From Myxococcales bacterium (GTDB lineage: Bacteria > Myxococcota_A > Polyangia > Polyangiales > JAFGIB01), in NCBI GenBank assembly GCA_029880325.1, contig JAOUOP010000031.1, forward strand, positions 29,476 through 93,475: a stretch of DNA of 64,000 nucleotides, given 5' to 3'. Made by a program: the position numbers and the translations under genes. The stretch's first letter is position 1. Every line of letters begins with the position of its first letter. Positions 7,837-15,493 of the stretch are shown here, in pieces. The notes under the pieces are model-generated. The model worked only from the letters and a program-made list of their open reading frames with translations. It had not been told where the DNA came from and did no database searches.

Positions 7837-8781
7837 TCACTCCGCCGCGTCGATGCCTCGATGCTCGAGCTCCAGGGCGCGCTTGAAGCAGCGCACCGCC
7901 TCGTCCCGCCGCTCGGCGCTCTCGAGCGCAAAGCCCATGCTCTGGTAGTAGAGCACGTTGTCGGGTTCGGCCTCGATGGCGATCTCGAAGGCGTCGACCG
8001 CTTCGTCGTGGCGTTCGAGGCGACCCAGGGTCAGGCCGAGCGTGTAGGAGATCTCGCCCACATCGGGACGCAAGCGCAGGGCGTCTTCGAGTTCCGCGAC
8101 AGCCTCGTCGTGCTTGCCGAGCTGACACAGGGCGTCGGCGAGGAGCTTGTGGATGCGGTAGTCGCTGTCGCTGAGTTCCTTGGCCCGGTCGAGCACCTGC
8201 ACGGCGGCTTCGGGCGCCTTGCGGCGCACGTGGATGGCGCCCAGCTCCACAAGTGGCGTCGCATCGCGCGGGCGCATGGCCGCGGCCTTGCGCAGCGCCT
8301 GCATGGCTTCGGGATATTTGCCGTCGCGCAAGAGCTCGAGGCCCATTTCCAGGTAGATCTCGCCCTGGTCATCATTGTCCAGGTGGAAGATGTGATCGTA
8401 GGCGGCGACGGCCTTGCGCACGAGGTTGTCCGAGAGTCGAAGCAGGCTGGCGAAGCGGTAGCGGAAGGGAACCTCGCCGCCACTGGCCCTGCGGCGCACG
8501 GGCGTGGGCGGGCGCGCCGAGGGCCTGTCGGTCTCCTCGATCAGAGGCAGCCGCACGCGCTCCTGCTTGGCGCCCGTCCGTTTCTTGGCCGTCTTGGTGC
8601 GCGCCGAGGCCCGGGTCTTTTTGACGGGCTTCTTCGCGGCTCGCGGCGAGGTGGCGGCGCCGGGTCGCACGCTTTCGCGTTTTTCGCGACCGCGACCGCT
8701 GTTGGCTACACCACGACCCTTGGGGGCTGTGGTGCGGCTGGCACCCGACGCGGGCTTCTGTGCTTTCTCTCGACTCGACAT
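7837..8781 (-). CDS. mamA: MamA: TPR scaffold protein with a basic N-terminal extension
   Basis: This 314-residue protein has about five tetratricopeptide repeats from ~135 to the end, for example AAMRPRDATPLVELGAIHVR and DALRLRPDVGEISYTLGLTL. MamA is the TPR protein that coats magnetosomes and recruits other proteins. Unusually, the first ~110 residues are a Lys/Arg/Ala-rich disordered stretch, rather like a histone-like tail; known MamA proteins are about 215 residues and lack it. The gene lies 30 bp after mamB and 39 bp before mamQ. The TPR match alone is generic; the operon makes the MamA call convincing. Confidence 0.88.
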   Translation of the reverse strand: MSSREKAQKPASGASRTTAPKGRGVANSGRGREKRESVRPGAATSPRAAKKPVKKTRASARTKTAKKRTGAKQERVRLPLIEETDRPSARPPTPVRRRASGGEVPFRYRFASLLRLSDNLVRKAVAAYDHIFHLDNDDQGEIYLEMGLELLRDGKYPEAMQALRKAAAMRPRDATPLVELGAIHVRRKAPEAAVQVLDRAKELSDSDYRIHKLLADALCQLGKHDEAVAELEDALRLRPDVGEISYTLGLTLGRLERHDEAVDAFEIAIEAEPDNVLYYQSMGFALESAERRDEAVRCFKRALELEHRGIDAAE

Positions 8782-8811
8782 GCTTCACCTCGAAGGGATC
8801 GAAGGGGCTTT

Positions 8812-9735
8812 TCAAGCGGGCGCGGCGGCTGGCGCAGCCCCTTCCGCCGGCATGGTTCCGTCGCCCACTCGGGGCAGGACGAAGACCTCCACATGATGAA
8901 ATTGGGGGTACTTCTTGATCTCGTCGCGAACCGCCGCGGCGATGGGATCGCTCTGGGCCACCGGCAGCTCCGGGTCGACGCGGATCGACAGGTCCACCCA
9001 GTAGCCGGCGCCGGTGCGGCGCGTGCGCACGGCGTCCACGTCCACCACGCCATCGCTGCGCAGGGCCAGGCGCTCGAGCAGGACCGCCTCGTCGGCGGGC
9101 AAGCCGCCGTCCATCAGCCCGGTGGCGGCTTCTCGCAGCTGCTCCTGGCAGTTCCAGAAGATGATGATCCCGACGATCAGCGCCGCGATCGGGTCGCAGA
9201 TGGGGTTGATGTAGATGGCGCCGAGAATGCCGAAGATGCAGGCGGCCGAGGAGATGGCGTCGGCGCGGTTTTCGAAGGCGTCGGCAAGGATGGCCGGCGA
9301 ATGATTGCGCATGCCGACGCAGGTCGCGTACTTGTACATCAGGTAGTTGTAGAAGACCGAAACCACCGCCCCCAGCAGCGTGACGAAGCCGGGGGCCTCG
9401 AGCCCCGGGCCCAGCATGGCCACGATCGAGTGGTAGACGATGCCGCCGGCGAAGAAGAGCAGCACGGTGTAGACGAAGGCCGCACCGATGAACTCGGCCT
9501 TGCCCATGCCGTATGGAAACTCGTTGTTAGGGTTGCGCGAGGAGACGCGCGTGGCCACCAGGATGCCGGTGGAGCCCACCACGTCGGCAAAGGAGTGCAT
9601 GGAGTCGGCCACCAGCGCGGCGCTGCCGCCGATCATGCCCACCACGAGCTTGTAGAGCGCCATGCCCAGGTTGCCCCAGAGGCTCAACCAGGGCACGGCG
9701 CGGGAGCAGCGCTTGCACACTTCCGGATCGGGCAT
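8812..9735 (-). CDS. mamB: MamB: cation diffusion facilitator, magnetosome iron transporter
   Basis: A 307-residue CDF transporter. The N-terminal CKRC (7-10) matches the CxxC start of MamB. The first metal motif LVADSMHSFADVV (D44, D51) is nearly the same as in Magnetospirillum MamB, and the second is AFENRADAISSAA near 150. Six membrane spans are followed by a cytoplasmic domain (about 205-290). MamB is thought to bring Fe(II) into the magnetosome and to start membrane invagination. It overlaps mamM by 1 bp; MamB and MamM form a heterodimer in model magnetotactic bacteria. The short Ala-rich tail is extra. Confidence 0.93.
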   Translation of the reverse strand: MPDPEVCKRCSRAVPWLSLWGNLGMALYKLVVGMIGGSAALVADSMHSFADVVGSTGILVATRVSSRNPNNEFPYGMGKAEFIGAAFVYTVLLFFAGGIVYHSIVAMLGPGLEAPGFVTLLGAVVSVFYNYLMYKYATCVGMRNHSPAILADAFENRADAISSAACIFGILGAIYINPICDPIAALIVGIIIFWNCQEQLREAATGLMDGGLPADEAVLLERLALRSDGVVDVDAVRTRRTGAGYWVDLSIRVDPELPVAQSDPIAAAVRDEIKKYPQFHHVEVFVLPRVGDGTMPAEGAAPAAAPA

Positions 9736-10667
9736 CAGTGTCCTCCTCCTGGGCCGGGTAGCTCATAGGCAAAGCTCGGTCCCTGAAAGCGCACCTGGGC
9801 ACGCACGGTGGCGCCGAGCACACCCTTGATGGACTGCTTGGCCTGCTCGCATAGGGCGTGGGCGCGCTCGACGGTCATGTCGTCGGCCACCGCGAGGGCC
9901 ACGTCGACCCAGGTGTCGCTGCCGGCCTGGCGCGACCAGACGTGGGCGATCTCGTCGACGCCTTCGAGCTCGAGACACGCGCGCTCGACCATCTCCCGAT
10001 CCTCTTCGGAGATGGCCACGTCCATCAGGCCGCGCACCGAGCGCGCCAGCAGCCGGCCGCTGAGCGCGATCAGATGCAACGTCTCGAAGACGGCGATGAT
10101 GCGGTCGAGCACGTGGAGGCCGAGCACGGCGCCGCCGACGCCGATCAGGGCGGCGACCGAGCCCTCGGCGTCGGCGTGGTGGTGCTCGGCGGTGGTGTTG
10201 AGCACCGGGCTGTGCAGGCGCACGCCGAGGGTATGGCCCTTGCGCGAAAGCATGTAGCTGACCACGGCGCTCAAGGCCGCCAGCGACATCGCCGTGAAGT
10301 GCGGCGGCCCCGGCACGCCGCGCAGGATGTCGATGACGGAGAAGAAGAACATGAAGAAGACACCGATGGCGATCACCAGGCTCACCATGCCGGCGGCGAT
10401 GAACTCGGCCTTGCCGAAGCCGTAGGGGTGCTCGGCGTCGGGGCGGCGATGGCCGACGCGCAGGCTGACGGCGACGGCCACGGCGCTGAGCAGGTCGTTG
10501 ACCGAGTACAGGGCGTTGGCCAGAAGTGCGTGACTGCCGGAGTAGATGCCGACGCCCACCTTCAGGCCTGCCATCAGGGTGTTGACGGCCAGGCAAAGAC
10601 CGGCGAAGCGCAGGGCCTCCCGGTGCAGCTCCCGGTGCATCTTCAGGCTGCTGACGCGCGTGCTCAT
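9735..10667 (-). CDS. mamM: MamM: cation diffusion facilitator, magnetosome iron transporter
   Basis: A 310-residue CDF protein. It shares with MamM the segments LAVNTLMAGLKVGVGIYSGS, NALYSVNDLL and AEHPYGFGKAEFI. The first metal motif has Tyr54 and Asp58 instead of DxxxD, as in MamM, and the second is HHHADAEGS (162-170). The C-terminal domain (about 215-300) has EQAHEIC-like ERAHALCEQAK. MamM stabilises MamB and carries iron into the vesicle. It overlaps mamL by 4 bp and mamB by 1 bp. A His/Gly tail (PGPGGGH) ends the protein. Confidence 0.93.
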   Translation of the reverse strand: MSTRVSSLKMHRELHREALRFAGLCLAVNTLMAGLKVGVGIYSGSHALLANALYSVNDLLSAVAVAVSLRVGHRRPDAEHPYGFGKAEFIAAGMVSLVIAIGVFFMFFFSVIDILRGVPGPPHFTAMSLAALSAVVSYMLSRKGHTLGVRLHSPVLNTTAEHHHADAEGSVAALIGVGGAVLGLHVLDRIIAVFETLHLIALSGRLLARSVRGLMDVAISEEDREMVERACLELEGVDEIAHVWSRQAGSDTWVDVALAVADDMTVERAHALCEQAKQSIKGVLGATVRAQVRFQGPSFAYELPGPGGGH

Positions 10668-10927
10668 GGTCCCTCGATTTCGTAGCGGGCCCGGGCGGTG
10701 GCCCAGGCACGGCGGTTTTTGGCACGGGAGCGACTGAGTACCCGCTCGGTGAGCTGGTAGAGCAGGGTCAGCACCGATCCCGCGATGAAAGCGATGGCAA
10801 GCAGGAAGATCAGGCGCACGCGCACCGGCTCACCGAAGACGTAGTAGAGGGCGACGTGGTGGGTATTGGCCATGGAAAAGAGCACCGTGACCACCGTCAA
10901 GCCGACCGCCAGGATGAGTTGGACCAT
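10664..10927 (-). CDS. mamL: MamL: small LapA-like magnetosome membrane protein
   Basis: An 87-residue protein with two membrane spans (about 2-20 and 37-58) and a basic tail (RVLSRSRAKNRRAWATARAR). MamL is a ~80-residue two-span protein with a positively charged C-terminus that is essential for forming the magnetosome membrane. Size, topology, basic tail and position directly before mamM all agree. It overlaps mamM by 4 bp. Confidence 0.9.
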   Translation of the reverse strand: MVQLILAVGLTVVTVLFSMANTHHVALYYVFGEPVRVRLIFLLAIAFIAGSVLTLLYQLTERVLSRSRAKNRRAWATARARYEIEGP

Positions 10928-11011
10928 GGCCGCGTCTCAGCTCCCGACGCCTGTCGGCAGTTGCCGTGAGTCGCGGAGATTGACTTTGAGTGATGTTCCG
11001 ACGGGCATGGA

Positions 11012-12079
11012 TCAAAATCCGGGCTGCATCATGGCTTGCATGCCGGGGGCAAAGCCCTGGGGCTGCATCTGGGCGACCGGCGCCGCCATCTGAACTCCGT
11101 TATTGGCTGCGTTGGCCGTCATCTCGAAGGCCAGGCGTTGGTCGCCGCGGCGCACGATCACGGCGCCGGCCGGGAGCTGGCCGCGCTGGGTGGCCTGCAC
11201 GAAGGCGTTCATGCCCTCCACCGGTGCGCCGTTGACCGAGCGCAGCAGGTCGCCCGGCTGCAGTCCGGCGCGGGCGGCAGCGCCCTCGGCTTTGGTGACC
11301 ACCACGCCCTGGGCGCCCTGCCGCACCTCCAGGCCGCGCCAGTCGGCGTCGTTGGGCGGAGGCGCCATGCCGGTGTTGGCCGGAGCTGTGGCCATGGGCT
11401 GGGCGCCGAAGCCCTGGGCCTGCATGGGTTGCTGCATGGGCATGGCCTGCATGGGTTGCTGCATGGGCATGGCCTGCATGGGTTGCTGCATGGGCATGGC
11501 CTGCATGGCCTGCATGGGTTGCTGCATGGGCTGCATGGGCATGGGCTGCATGGGCATGGCCTGCATGGGCTGCATTGGGGCACCGGAAGGCGGCACCATC
11601 ATCGTCGCCGCCACCGGATTGCCGTTGCCGCCTTGACCCAGAGTGACTTGGTGGCAATTGCTGCACACCCCGCGGAAGCCGTGGGGCATCGACGAAAAAC
11701 TGTGGATCGGCGGCACGGGGCGGCCGTTGTTGCGCACCACCGAGTGGCAGTTGGCGCAGGCGCCGCGGTCTGCGTGGGGGCGATTTTGGCCCATCAGGAT
11801 CACGGGCACGCCCGGCAGCCCCGCCACCGGCCGCGCCGCCTGGCCGGCGGTTGCAGCTGCGTCCCATGCGCCCGCCTGGGCACCGCCCATGGCATCGCCG
11901 CCGTCCGACCAGATCGCCTGCACCCCGCCCTGGGCCTGACCCCAGGCGTCCTGCGGCCCCCGCAGCCGGGTTTGGCTCATGGCCCAGGCGGTCACCGCGG
12001 CCGTCAGCAGTACGGCGCCCGCCAGAAGCCAGCGCGGCAGACGCGGCGTTCGTGGGGCGGCTTTTCTCGCTTGGCTCAT
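11012..12079 (-). CDS. Magnetochrome-PDZ protein, equivalent to the C-terminal part of MamE
   Basis: The 355-residue protein has an N-terminal signal-anchor (about 16-34), two magnetochrome motifs (PHADRGACANCH, CANCH 108-112; PHGFRGVCSNCH, CSNCH 139-143), a long Met/Gln/Pro tract built on MQQPMQAMP (about 165-220) and a PDZ domain (about 240-320). The order magnetochrome, magnetochrome, PDZ is that of the second half of MamE. With the separate protease gene at 12882-13880 it forms a split MamE. The Met-rich tract could bind metal, but this is a guess. A MamP-like label is possible; MamP has the PDZ first, so I prefer MamE C-terminal. Confidence 0.82.
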   Translation of the reverse strand: MSQARKAAPRTPRLPRWLLAGAVLLTAAVTAWAMSQTRLRGPQDAWGQAQGGVQAIWSDGGDAMGGAQAGAWDAAATAGQAARPVAGLPGVPVILMGQNRPHADRGACANCHSVVRNNGRPVPPIHSFSSMPHGFRGVCSNCHQVTLGQGGNGNPVAATMMVPPSGAPMQPMQAMPMQPMPMQPMQQPMQAMQAMPMQQPMQAMPMQQPMQAMPMQQPMQAQGFGAQPMATAPANTGMAPPPNDADWRGLEVRQGAQGVVVTKAEGAAARAGLQPGDLLRSVNGAPVEGMNAFVQATQRGQLPAGAVIVRRGDQRLAFEMTANAANNGVQMAAPVAQMQPQGFAPGMQAMMQPGF

Positions 12080-12145
12080 AGTTTCACCACTTCAGATCAT
12101 CACTGCGAGTGAGCGTTTCGAGCCCGGCTGGCGCCGGTGCCCGAC

Positions 12146-12880
12146 CTACTGCATCAGCGCGCCTCCACAGCGCGGGCAAAGCATTGCGGCCCCCACCTGG
12201 CTCGGATGCCAGTGCAGGCCTTCGGCGGGGCAGAAGAGGGTCGGGGCCGTGGGATTCATCGCTTCCGGCGCGCCCGCGGGCATCGCCGCCGGCTGCTGGA
12301 AGCCGCCGGCTCCCGGCCAGCCCATGGCCGTGCGTGCCGCCGCTGGCGTGCCCACGGGGGCTGCGGTCGGATCCATCGCCATCGCTTCGGCCGGCGTGAG
12401 GGCGGGCTGTTCGGCCGGCAGCATCGGCGCGGTCGGCATCGCCCCGTCGATGCCCGGCATGGCAAGAAGCAGCGGCTGACCCTGACGCAAGAGCTGCACC
12501 TGGATCGGCGCGGCCACATCCTTACGCGTGCTCAGGGTGTAGAGCTCGGCCAGGGTCGTCACCGGCGAGCCGTCGACGGCGATGAGCACGTCTCCGCTCT
12601 GGATGCCGGCGGCGGCCGCGCGCGAGTCGGCACCGCCGGTCACATCGGCCACCACCACGCCGGCGCTGGTGGGATCGACGCCGAGGGCGCGGGCGACGCT
12701 GGACTCGGCCGGTGACAGCGACATCCCCAGCCAGCGCCCCGATAGCTCCATCGGTTCGCGCATGGGGCCGCCGTTTTGGTTTTGACAGGCGGTGAGCAGC
12801 AGGGCGAGGGCGAGCAACGCCCGACTGCGGAGGCCTTGGACGTGGGCGCGTGCCGTGCGGTCGCGGAATCGCAGGTTCAT
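12146..12880 (-). CDS. PDZ lipoprotein with C-terminal Cys/His cluster
   Basis: A 244-residue protein with a lipoprotein signal (LLALALLLTAC, lipid Cys at about 32), a PDZ domain (about 48-140, with GVVVADVTGG and GIQSGDVLIAVDGSPV), a Pro/Met/Ala linker and a C-terminal metal-site-like cluster: Cys217, His223, His225, Cys235 and Cys238. It sits between the two MamE pieces, 1 bp from the protease gene. It may supply the second PDZ of MamE as a separate membrane-tethered protein. I know of no described magnetosome protein with this lipobox, PDZ and Cys/His layout. Confidence 0.78.
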   Translation of the reverse strand: MNLRFRDRTARAHVQGLRSRALLALALLLTACQNQNGGPMREPMELSGRWLGMSLSPAESSVARALGVDPTSAGVVVADVTGGADSRAAAAGIQSGDVLIAVDGSPVTTLAELYTLSTRKDVAAPIQVQLLRQGQPLLLAMPGIDGAMPTAPMLPAEQPALTPAEAMAMDPTAAPVGTPAAARTAMGWPGAGGFQQPAAMPAGAPEAMNPTAPTLFCPAEGLHWHPSQVGAAMLCPRCGGALMQ

Positions 12881-12881
12881 C

Positions 12882-13880
12882 TCAGCCGGCCCTCCAGCCC
12901 ATCACGCCGCCTGCGGCGCGTCCGGCCTGCGGTAGATTGCGGGCGAGAAAGGCCCGCACGTCGTTGCTGGGAATCGCAAAGCCGGCACCGCTGAAGACGC
13001 CGGTTGGTGCGTAGATGGCGGTGTTGAGCCCGATGACCTGACCGTTGAGATCGACCAGGGGACCGCCGCTGGAGCCCTCGTTGATCGGGGCGTCGGTCTG
13101 GATGAGACCGGTGTAGTTTTGACCGGCGATGCCCAGCTGGCCCTGGCGGCGGCCGATGATGCCGGCGGTGACCGTCAGCCCCAGGCCGAAGGGATGGCCC
13201 ACGGCCAGCACCCAATCGCCCACGCGGGCCTGCTCCGAGTCGGCCAGCTGCACCGTGGGAAGACCGCCGCGGCTTTCCACCTTGAGCAGGGCCAGGTCGT
13301 TTTCGGCGGCGATCAGGCGCGCCGAGAGCTGGATCTCGGGGCGCCGGTAGGGAGTGATCAGGATCGAGCGGGCGCCGCTGACCACGTGGTTGCAGGTGAC
13401 GATGTAGCCGGCGGCGTCGACCACCACGCCCGAGCCCACGCGCTGCACCGTGGGGGTGCGGGCGTTGGGGGGACCGAAGGCCGCGCGGATGCCAACCACG
13501 GCGGGGCGCACGGTGCGGGCGGCGAAGTTGAAGGCGGTGCGCGGGTTGCCCGCGACCTGGCGTACGTTGCGGTCGAAGGTGGCGGCGGGCGCTTGGCTGC
13601 CGAAGAGCGTGGCGGCCACGGGTTGGGCTCCGACGTTGGGATCCATCGCCTGTGGCATGGCGGGATTTTCGGTGGCGATGGGGGCCGGTGTGGCGAGGGC
13701 GGCCATGGGTTGCGCGGTGGTGGTGGTGTCGTAGTGGGTCTTGAGTGACATGCCGAAAACCAGCAGTGAAACCAGAATCAAACCGCCCACGCTCTGCCGC
13801 CACGGACCCTCGCAGTGGGGCTCGGGCATTGGCGCGTGTAGTGCGTCCTCGACCTCGCTCTCGGATGCGCCGTGGGGCAC
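12882..13880 (-). CDS. mamE: MamE N-terminal part: trypsin-like (HtrA) serine protease
   Basis: A 332-residue membrane-anchored HtrA-type protease. One span (about 31-46) is followed by a Pro/Ala linker and the protease domain. The catalytic triad is complete: His165 in VTCNHVVSG, Asp195 in AENDLALLKV, Ser271 in NEGSSGGPLVD. The frame ends right after the protease domain, without the magnetochrome and PDZ parts that follow in canonical MamE. MamE cleaves other magnetosome proteins to switch crystals from growth arrest to full size. Because the triad is intact it is MamE rather than MamO, whose protease is degenerate. It starts in a 1-bp overlap with mamI. Confidence 0.9.
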   Translation of the reverse strand: MPHGASESEVEDALHAPMPEPHCEGPWRQSVGGLILVSLLVFGMSLKTHYDTTTTAQPMAALATPAPIATENPAMPQAMDPNVGAQPVAATLFGSQAPAATFDRNVRQVAGNPRTAFNFAARTVRPAVVGIRAAFGPPNARTPTVQRVGSGVVVDAAGYIVTCNHVVSGARSILITPYRRPEIQLSARLIAAENDLALLKVESRGGLPTVQLADSEQARVGDWVLAVGHPFGLGLTVTAGIIGRRQGQLGIAGQNYTGLIQTDAPINEGSSGGPLVDLNGQVIGLNTAIYAPTGVFSGAGFAIPSNDVRAFLARNLPQAGRAAGGVMGWRAG

Positions 13881-14077
13881 TACTCGTCCTCGTCCTCGAA
13901 AAATTCGTCATAACCGGAGGCCAGTCGGTAGTAACTCGACAGGACCGCCACCAGGCCGATCACGACCATCATGAACGGCAAGATACCGCGCATGACCATG
14001 CCGAAGACCGGCCACCACGCCGACATGCCCCAGAGGCCGAGCGTGATCAGGACAATACCGCTGATCAAATGCCACAT
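13880..14077 (-). CDS. mamI: MamI: small two-span magnetosome membrane protein, first gene of operon
   Basis: A 65-residue protein, MWHLISGIVLITLGLWGMSA and on, with two membrane spans (about 3-20 and 30-50) and a strongly acidic end (EFFEDEDE). MamI proteins are ~70 residues, have two spans, and share the start hxxxhGhhhhhhGhhGhxxWWP; the WWP is present here at 21-23. MamI is needed for magnetosome membrane formation. It is the promoter-proximal gene of the 13.6-kb operon. The upstream intergenic region carries the GATCGATC repeats. Confidence 0.9.
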   Translation of the reverse strand: MWHLISGIVLITLGLWGMSAWWPVFGMVMRGILPFMMVVIGLVAVLSSYYRLASGYDEFFEDEDE

Positions 14078-14184
14078 GAGGAAGAGATTAGCGCTCTGTT
14101 TAGAGTACAGATCAACGATGTTTTTGTGGTTTCAACCAATAGTTGATTGCGGCGATCGAATGGGTGATCTTTTGTGCCAACTTT

Positions 14185-14293
14185 CGATCGATCATTTGAT
14201 CGATCGCCCGATCCCGCGTCCTGACAAAGCCCAATGATCTCTTGGCTGATCGATCGGGCGATCGATCGCGAGACCGATCATTTGATCGATCGG
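14185..14293. promoter_or_regulatory. GATCGATC palindrome cluster upstream of mamI
   Basis: An 18-bp sequence, CGATCATTTGATCGATCG, occurs twice (14189-14206 and 14275-14292). Between them GATCGATCGCCCGATC (14198-14213) is repeated in inverted form at 14252-14267. The cluster lies in the ~290-bp divergent gap between mamI (start 14077) and the gene starting at 14367. It could be an operator array, a cruciform, or a set of methylation sites, since GATC is very dense. Function is inferred from position only. Confidence 0.5.
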
Positions 14294-14366
14294 CTGAATG
14301 TAGGGCTGGCTCTCACTTTTTTTCGCTCTATACAGTGCCCGCGGCATTGGCGAGCATGGGATCGCG

Positions 14367-15332
14367 ATGAACACGGCTTCGAGCGGGGAAGTTCCGGCGC
14401 ACCGGGCGCCGCGTTGGGCCAGGGCCCTGGCCTACGACCTGGGTCGCAGCGTGCGGCTGGTCGGCGATGGCAGCGAGATGATGGCAGCCGGCGGCGCGGC
14501 GCTGCTGTGGCGGGCGCGTCGAGGCCTGTCGGGGCTGCGCCGGCGGGGCCGGCCAGGCGACCGGGGGGAGGTCTTCGACCCGCGGGCACAGCTTCAGGGG
14601 CAGTACCTGGCCCAGGCCCTGGCCGAGCCTCGCGGTCGGGCACAGCTGGTCCTGGTTTCGCAAACGTCGCCCTACCGCGGCCCGCGGGAGCTTCACCGGG
14701 GGCGCGAGCTGGAGTTGCGGATGACGGGACTGTTCGACGCGGTGGGCACGGGGGGCCGCGTCGAGCTCGAGGCGCTGTACATGCCGATGGCCCAGGCGCT
14801 GCCGCTCGAGGCCCGCGACCTCAAGGCCCTGGCCGACATCAGTGGGTTTTCGAAGGCGCTCGAGCAGGTGATCGAGCTGGCCCTGCGCCACGACCGCGAC
14901 CCGAGCCTGCACGCCCTGGCCGACCGCCTCGAGGCCCTACCCTTCGCGGAGCGGCGCGCCTGGGCCGCGCGTCTGCTGGAGCGCATCGCCGGCGATAGGC
15001 GCGTCATGCCCCTGATCGAGCTAGCCGACCTGCGCCAGGCAGACGCCACACTCGGAGGCATCGAACTCGGGAGCGTCGAAATCTTGGCGCTGATGGAGGC
15101 CATCACCGAGGGCATGGCCACTGCGCTGCTCGAGCTGGGGCTGTCGCACCAGGAAATTGCGGCAATCGCTGAAGTCATCCAAATTACATTTTCACCCCTG
15201 GACGAACTGGCGCGCTTCTACCTGCAGCCGCGGGGTTTGGGCGAGCGGGTCCGGCGCGGCTGGCGGCTGCAGCGTATGCTGTGGGTGGCGATTCGGGCGG
15301 CTGGTCGGCGGCCGGATCTGCTGCGGGTGTAG
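14367..15332 (+). CDS. Hypothetical protein, divergent from magnetosome operon
   Basis: A 321-residue soluble protein that I do not recognise. It is Arg/Leu/Ala-rich and mostly helical, with a segment GRAQLVLVSQTSPYRGPREL near 90-115 and a helical region at 150-270. The ATG at 14367 is the first good start. It is read away from mamI across the shared 290-bp upstream region that holds the GATCGATC repeats, so it could share their control. A frame starting at 14234 overlaps it and is taken to be a shadow. Confidence 0.65.
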   Translation: MNTASSGEVPAHRAPRWARALAYDLGRSVRLVGDGSEMMAAGGAALLWRARRGLSGLRRRGRPGDRGEVFDPRAQLQGQYLAQALAEPRGRAQLVLVSQTSPYRGPRELHRGRELELRMTGLFDAVGTGGRVELEALYMPMAQALPLEARDLKALADISGFSKALEQVIELALRHDRDPSLHALADRLEALPFAERRAWAARLLERIAGDRRVMPLIELADLRQADATLGGIELGSVEILALMEAITEGMATALLELGLSHQEIAAIAEVIQITFSPLDELARFYLQPRGLGERVRRGWRLQRMLWVAIRAAGRRPDLLRV

Positions 15333-15493
15333 GTGCAGCTGCTCCGGTGGAGGAGCCTGTGCTTCACTTGGCTCACGGTGAGACTTGACTCGGTGTCGTC
15401 GGGGTTCGTACCTGTCGCCTAGTTAATTCGTACAACTGAGCAAAGATCGCGGGTTGACGTTGGGAAAAGTGATCCGGCAAGCTGCAAAACACG

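Noticed and set aside
7000..9768. 922-residue plus-strand open frame
   Set aside because: It is antisense to mamQ, mamA and mamB, has His/Gly/Ala-rich composition and no family motif.
11425..11575. Tandem DNA repeats read as a CRISPR array
   Set aside because: The repeats are short, without spacers, and in frame with the Met/Gln/Pro tract of a real protein.
14234..14998. 254-residue plus-strand frame overlapping the 14367 gene
   Set aside because: Gly/Ala/Arg-rich without structure and starting inside the repeat cluster; the 14367 frame has better composition.
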